A DNA stretch of 8,202 nucleotides from Pseudomonadota bacterium (lineage in GTDB: Bacteria; Pseudomonadota; Alphaproteobacteria; Rhizobiales; Hyphomicrobiaceae). Shown piece by piece: positions 6,851 to 8,202 of this stretch (the stretch's first letter is position 1; every line of letters begins with the position of its first letter). The translations under genes were made by a program, and so were the position numbers. Location: assembly GCA_023428365.1 (NCBI GenBank), contig JAEYYQ010000319.1:1-8202 (forward strand), in the 5' to 3' direction. The notes beneath the pieces were generated by a model that saw only the letters and a program-made list of their open reading frames with translations, did no database searches and was not told where the DNA came from.

Positions 6851-6915
6851 CTTCCCTCTTCTTGAGGGGCGCGATATGAGCGAAAAGCCCCTATAGACAG
6901 CGAAATCGAGGGAAG
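6851..6915 (+). promoter_or_regulatory. Possible RNA switch in the leader of the MaoC genes
   Basis: CTTCCCTC (6851-6858) is the exact reverse complement of GAGGGAAG (6908-6915), the purine-rich Shine-Dalgarno region ahead of the ATG at 6926. The same CT-rich block can instead fold locally: CCCTC (6854-6858) with GAGGG (6864-6868) across a five-base loop. A third stem, AGGGGC (6865-6870) with GCCCCT (6887-6892), excludes the local hairpin but is compatible with the long-range pairing. One fold would hide the MaoC ribosome binding site and the other would leave it free. The pairings are seen in the sequence; regulation is inferred, and it is not known that transcription starts upstream of 6851. 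Confidence 0.35.
6876..6896 (+). CDS. Possible six-codon leader peptide MSEKPL
   Basis: ATG-AGC-GAA-AAG-CCC-CTA-TAG has a strong Shine-Dalgarno, GAGGGG (6864-6869), six bases upstream. It lies within the alternative stems of the MaoC leader, and a ribosome translating it would melt the AGGGGC/GCCCCT stem. It ends 29 bases before the first MaoC start. No codon is strikingly repeated, so amino-acid attenuation is not suggested. Such a short frame may well be chance. Confidence 0.2.
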   Translation: MSEKPL

Positions 6916-6925
6916 GCAGGCAGGC

Positions 6926-7405
6926 ATGCAACAGCCTCCATTAACCGAGCTCATGCACTGGGAGGACGTCCCCGTCGGCGAGCCCCAGGCGTTCGGCCGC
7001 ATCAGTGTTAACAGGGACGAGATTGTCGCATTCGCCCAGGCGTTCGATCCGCAGCCGGTTCACATCGATGAGGAGGCCGCTAAGGCGTCCATGATCGGCC
7101 AGCTTTTCGCGTCGGGATGGCATTCGTGCGCGATGATGATGCGGATGCTGGCCGATGACGTTCTGAACGGTTTCGCGTCGCTCGGATCGCCAGGGTTGGA
7201 GGACTGCCGGTGGATGAAGCCAGTATTTCCCGGTGACGTGCTGTCGGGCCGCTATACCTGCGTCGTCAAGCGCGTTCTGAAGTCCCGACCGGGCGTCGGG
7301 ATCTGCCAGATGGAATACGCGATGATCAATCAGGCCGGCGATATCGTCATGACCTGGAAGGCCGCTCAGCTCATGCGCGTCCGCAATGCCGGAGACGCCG
7401 CATGA
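6926..7405 (+). CDS. MaoC-family hot-dog (R)-hydratase/dehydratase, first of a pair
   Basis: MaoC-like hydratases add or remove water at 2-enoyl-CoA / (R)-3-hydroxyacyl-CoA substrates in fatty-acid, polyhydroxyalkanoate or catabolic pathways. The 159-residue protein has one hot-dog domain. The hydratase-2 catalytic pair is visible as Asp41 and His46 in 'FDPQPVHIDEE', the same five-residue spacing as in (R)-specific enoyl-CoA hydratases such as PhaJ. 'FASGWH' follows at about 61-66, in the hot-dog helix. A 'MKPVFPGDVLSGR' segment near 107 is typical of the family. The ATG at 6926 follows GAGGGAAGG; an internal ATG at 6953 (MHWEDVPVG) resembles the start of the second gene and is an alternative. 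Its stop overlaps the next gene's ATG by four bases. The substrate is not predictable from sequence. Confidence 0.88.
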   Translation: MQQPPLTELMHWEDVPVGEPQAFGRISVNRDEIVAFAQAFDPQPVHIDEEAAKASMIGQLFASGWHSCAMMMRMLADDVLNGFASLGSPGLEDCRWMKPVFPGDVLSGRYTCVVKRVLKSRPGVGICQMEYAMINQAGDIVMTWKAAQLMRVRNAGDAA

Positions 7406-7890
7406 GCAACTATTTCGAAGATCTCAAGGTCGATGCGCCTGTCTCGCTGGGATCGCATGTCTTCGGCCGGGACGAGATCATCGATTTCGCGCGCAAGTTC
7501 GATCCGCAGCCTTTTCATCTGGATGAGGAGTCAGCACGTGACGGCCTGTTCGGCGGGTTAGCCGCCAGCGGTTGGCATACGTCGGCGATTGGGTTGCGCC
7601 TGATGATCGATTATCGCCAGCGTGAGGCTGCCCTGATCTCCTTGCGCGGTGAGCGGCCTGCACGTTACGGACCGTCTCCTGGGTTCGAGGCGTTGAAATG
7701 GCTGAAGCCCGTCCTGGTCGACGACACCCTGACCTATTCCGCACGGGTCACGCAGAAGGCCGATTCCCGATCGCGGCCGGAAATTGGGCTTGTGTTCACG
7801 CAGATCGAGGCGGTGAACCAGCGCGCCGAACTTGTCTTCAGCGTCGTTACCAAGGTTTTCGTGGAGCGCCGCAGCCGATTCGCGGGTTGA
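7402..7890 (+). CDS. MaoC-family hot-dog (R)-hydratase/dehydratase, second of a pair
   Basis: A 162-residue paralogue of the preceding gene product. It starts 'NYFEDLKVDAPVSLG', aligns with 'MHWEDVPVGEP' of its partner, and keeps the catalytic pair Asp34 and His39 in 'FDPQPFHLDEE' and the 'AASGWH' helix motif. A longer loop, 'ISLRGERPARYGPSPG' (about residues 78-93), precedes 'EALKWLKPVLVDDTL' and is absent from the first protein. The ATGA overlap implies translational coupling and roughly equal synthesis, which fits a heterodimer or a pseudo-double hot dog made from two chains. Both proteins retain Asp and His, so either or both subunits may be active. A flavodoxin-domain gene follows 56 bases later and may or may not be in the same transcript. 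Confidence 0.88.
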   Translation: MSNYFEDLKVDAPVSLGSHVFGRDEIIDFARKFDPQPFHLDEESARDGLFGGLAASGWHTSAIGLRLMIDYRQREAALISLRGERPARYGPSPGFEALKWLKPVLVDDTLTYSARVTQKADSRSRPEIGLVFTQIEAVNQRAELVFSVVTKVFVERRSRFAG

Positions 7891-7946
7891 TCCTAGCGAA
7901 GGAGGCTCCAATCTCTAGCTAAGAGTTCGCCGACACAGGAGGGCCA

Positions 7947-8202
7947 ATGCAGCGATTTCTCGTGGCGTTTGCTGCTCGGGATGCGCAGACCGAAAAGATC
8001 GGCCATCACATTGCTCGCAAACTCGAGGATGCCCGCTTTCTCGTACGCTTGATCGATATCAGGTCGAACGAAACTGAGGCTGGTGCCGACGACTGCGATG
8101 CGGTCATCCTGGCAGGCTCGGCTTATCGCAGGCAATTCGATCCCTCGCTTGGCGCGTTCATCATGCGCCATGGGGCGGCGCTCCGCCCTTTCCCCTCGGC
8201 GT
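7947..8202 (+). CDS. Flavodoxin-domain protein, HemG-like (3' end beyond the window)
   Basis: The frame is open from the ATG at 7947 to the window edge, giving 85 residues. AGGAGG (7937-7942) lies four bases upstream. The start 'MQRFLVAFAARDAQTEKIG' matches the first strand and phosphate-binding loop of flavodoxins, with 'AARDAQT' where HemG has S-T-R-D-G-Q-T. 'CDAVILAGSAYRRQFDPSLGAFI' (about residues 50-72) resembles the second FMN-binding loop region of HemG, and 'RHGAALRPFPSA' continues that similarity. HemG is the menaquinone-dependent protoporphyrinogen IX dehydrogenase of haem synthesis, but many alphaproteobacterial homologues are just annotated as flavodoxin-domain proteins. The Gly-to-Ala change in the phosphate loop and the missing C-terminus keep the function open. 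Confidence 0.75.
   Translation, partial: MQRFLVAFAARDAQTEKIGHHIARKLEDARFLVRLIDIRSNETEAGADDCDAVILAGSAYRRQFDPSLGAFIMRHGAALRPFPSA

Larger units (their letters stand above)
6690..6925. other. Divergent intergenic region, relatively AT-rich
   Basis: This 236-base gap separates the - strand transglycosylase from the + strand MaoC genes and must hold promoters for both. The middle (about 6760-6830) is visibly richer in A and T than the flanking genes. I tried TTG-type -35 and TATAAT-type -10 pairs on both strands and found no convincing match with proper spacing. The right end (6851-6915) has pairing potential described separately. Confidence 0.6.

Noticed and set aside
1..8202. tRNA or rRNA genes, CRISPR arrays, insertion sequences, defence or phage genes
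   Set aside because: I looked for cloverleaf-like blocks, regularly spaced repeats, transposase motifs and terminal inverted repeats and saw none; the window is dominated by chromosomal core genes.

Overview
The window looks like ordinary chromosomal housekeeping DNA from an alphaproteobacterium, most likely of the Hyphomicrobiales (Rhizobiales). The grounds are a high-GC composition, the order hflC - DUF2065 - Do-type protease, the short phosphatidylserine decarboxylase with an F-G-S-R processing site next to a CDP-alcohol phosphotransferase-type PssA, and rhizobial-style protein sequences. The family cannot be fixed from this sequence alone.

Layout. Positions 1-2715 (+) are an envelope protein quality-control block: the 3' part of hflC (its first codons lie off the left edge), a 61-residue DUF2065 membrane protein overlapping it by ATGA, and a two-PDZ Do/DegP serine protease. 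Positions 2859-4519 (+) are a phospholipid block, psd then pssA, which together make phosphatidylethanolamine from CDP-diacylglycerol and serine. A 180-base gap with several inverted repeats leads to ychF (4700-5797, +), a ribosome-associated Obg-family ATPase. A GC-rich hairpin at 5836-5859 separates ychF from a convergent secreted lytic-transglycosylase-like protein (5913-6689, -). A 236-base, comparatively AT-rich divergent intergenic region follows. It leads into two overlapping MaoC hot-dog hydratase genes (6926-7405 and 7402-7890, +), and then the 5' end of a flavodoxin-domain/HemG-like gene (7947 onward, +) that runs off the right edge.

How the genes work together. HflC (with HflK, presumably just upstream) controls the membrane protease FtsH, and the Do protease handles misfolded periplasmic proteins, so the first three genes share an envelope-proteostasis theme. 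PssA makes phosphatidylserine and Psd decarboxylates it. The two MaoC genes are translationally coupled and probably form a heteromer acting on an acyl-CoA substrate.

I see no mobile element, CRISPR array, tRNA, rRNA or defence system. The most interesting unexplained signal is the leader of the MaoC pair (6851-6915). A CT-rich octamer there is perfectly complementary to the Shine-Dalgarno region of the first MaoC gene and can alternatively pair with the Shine-Dalgarno of a six-codon mini-ORF, an arrangement that resembles a translational switch. Second is the hairpin cluster between pssA and ychF. Both are inferred from base pairing only.
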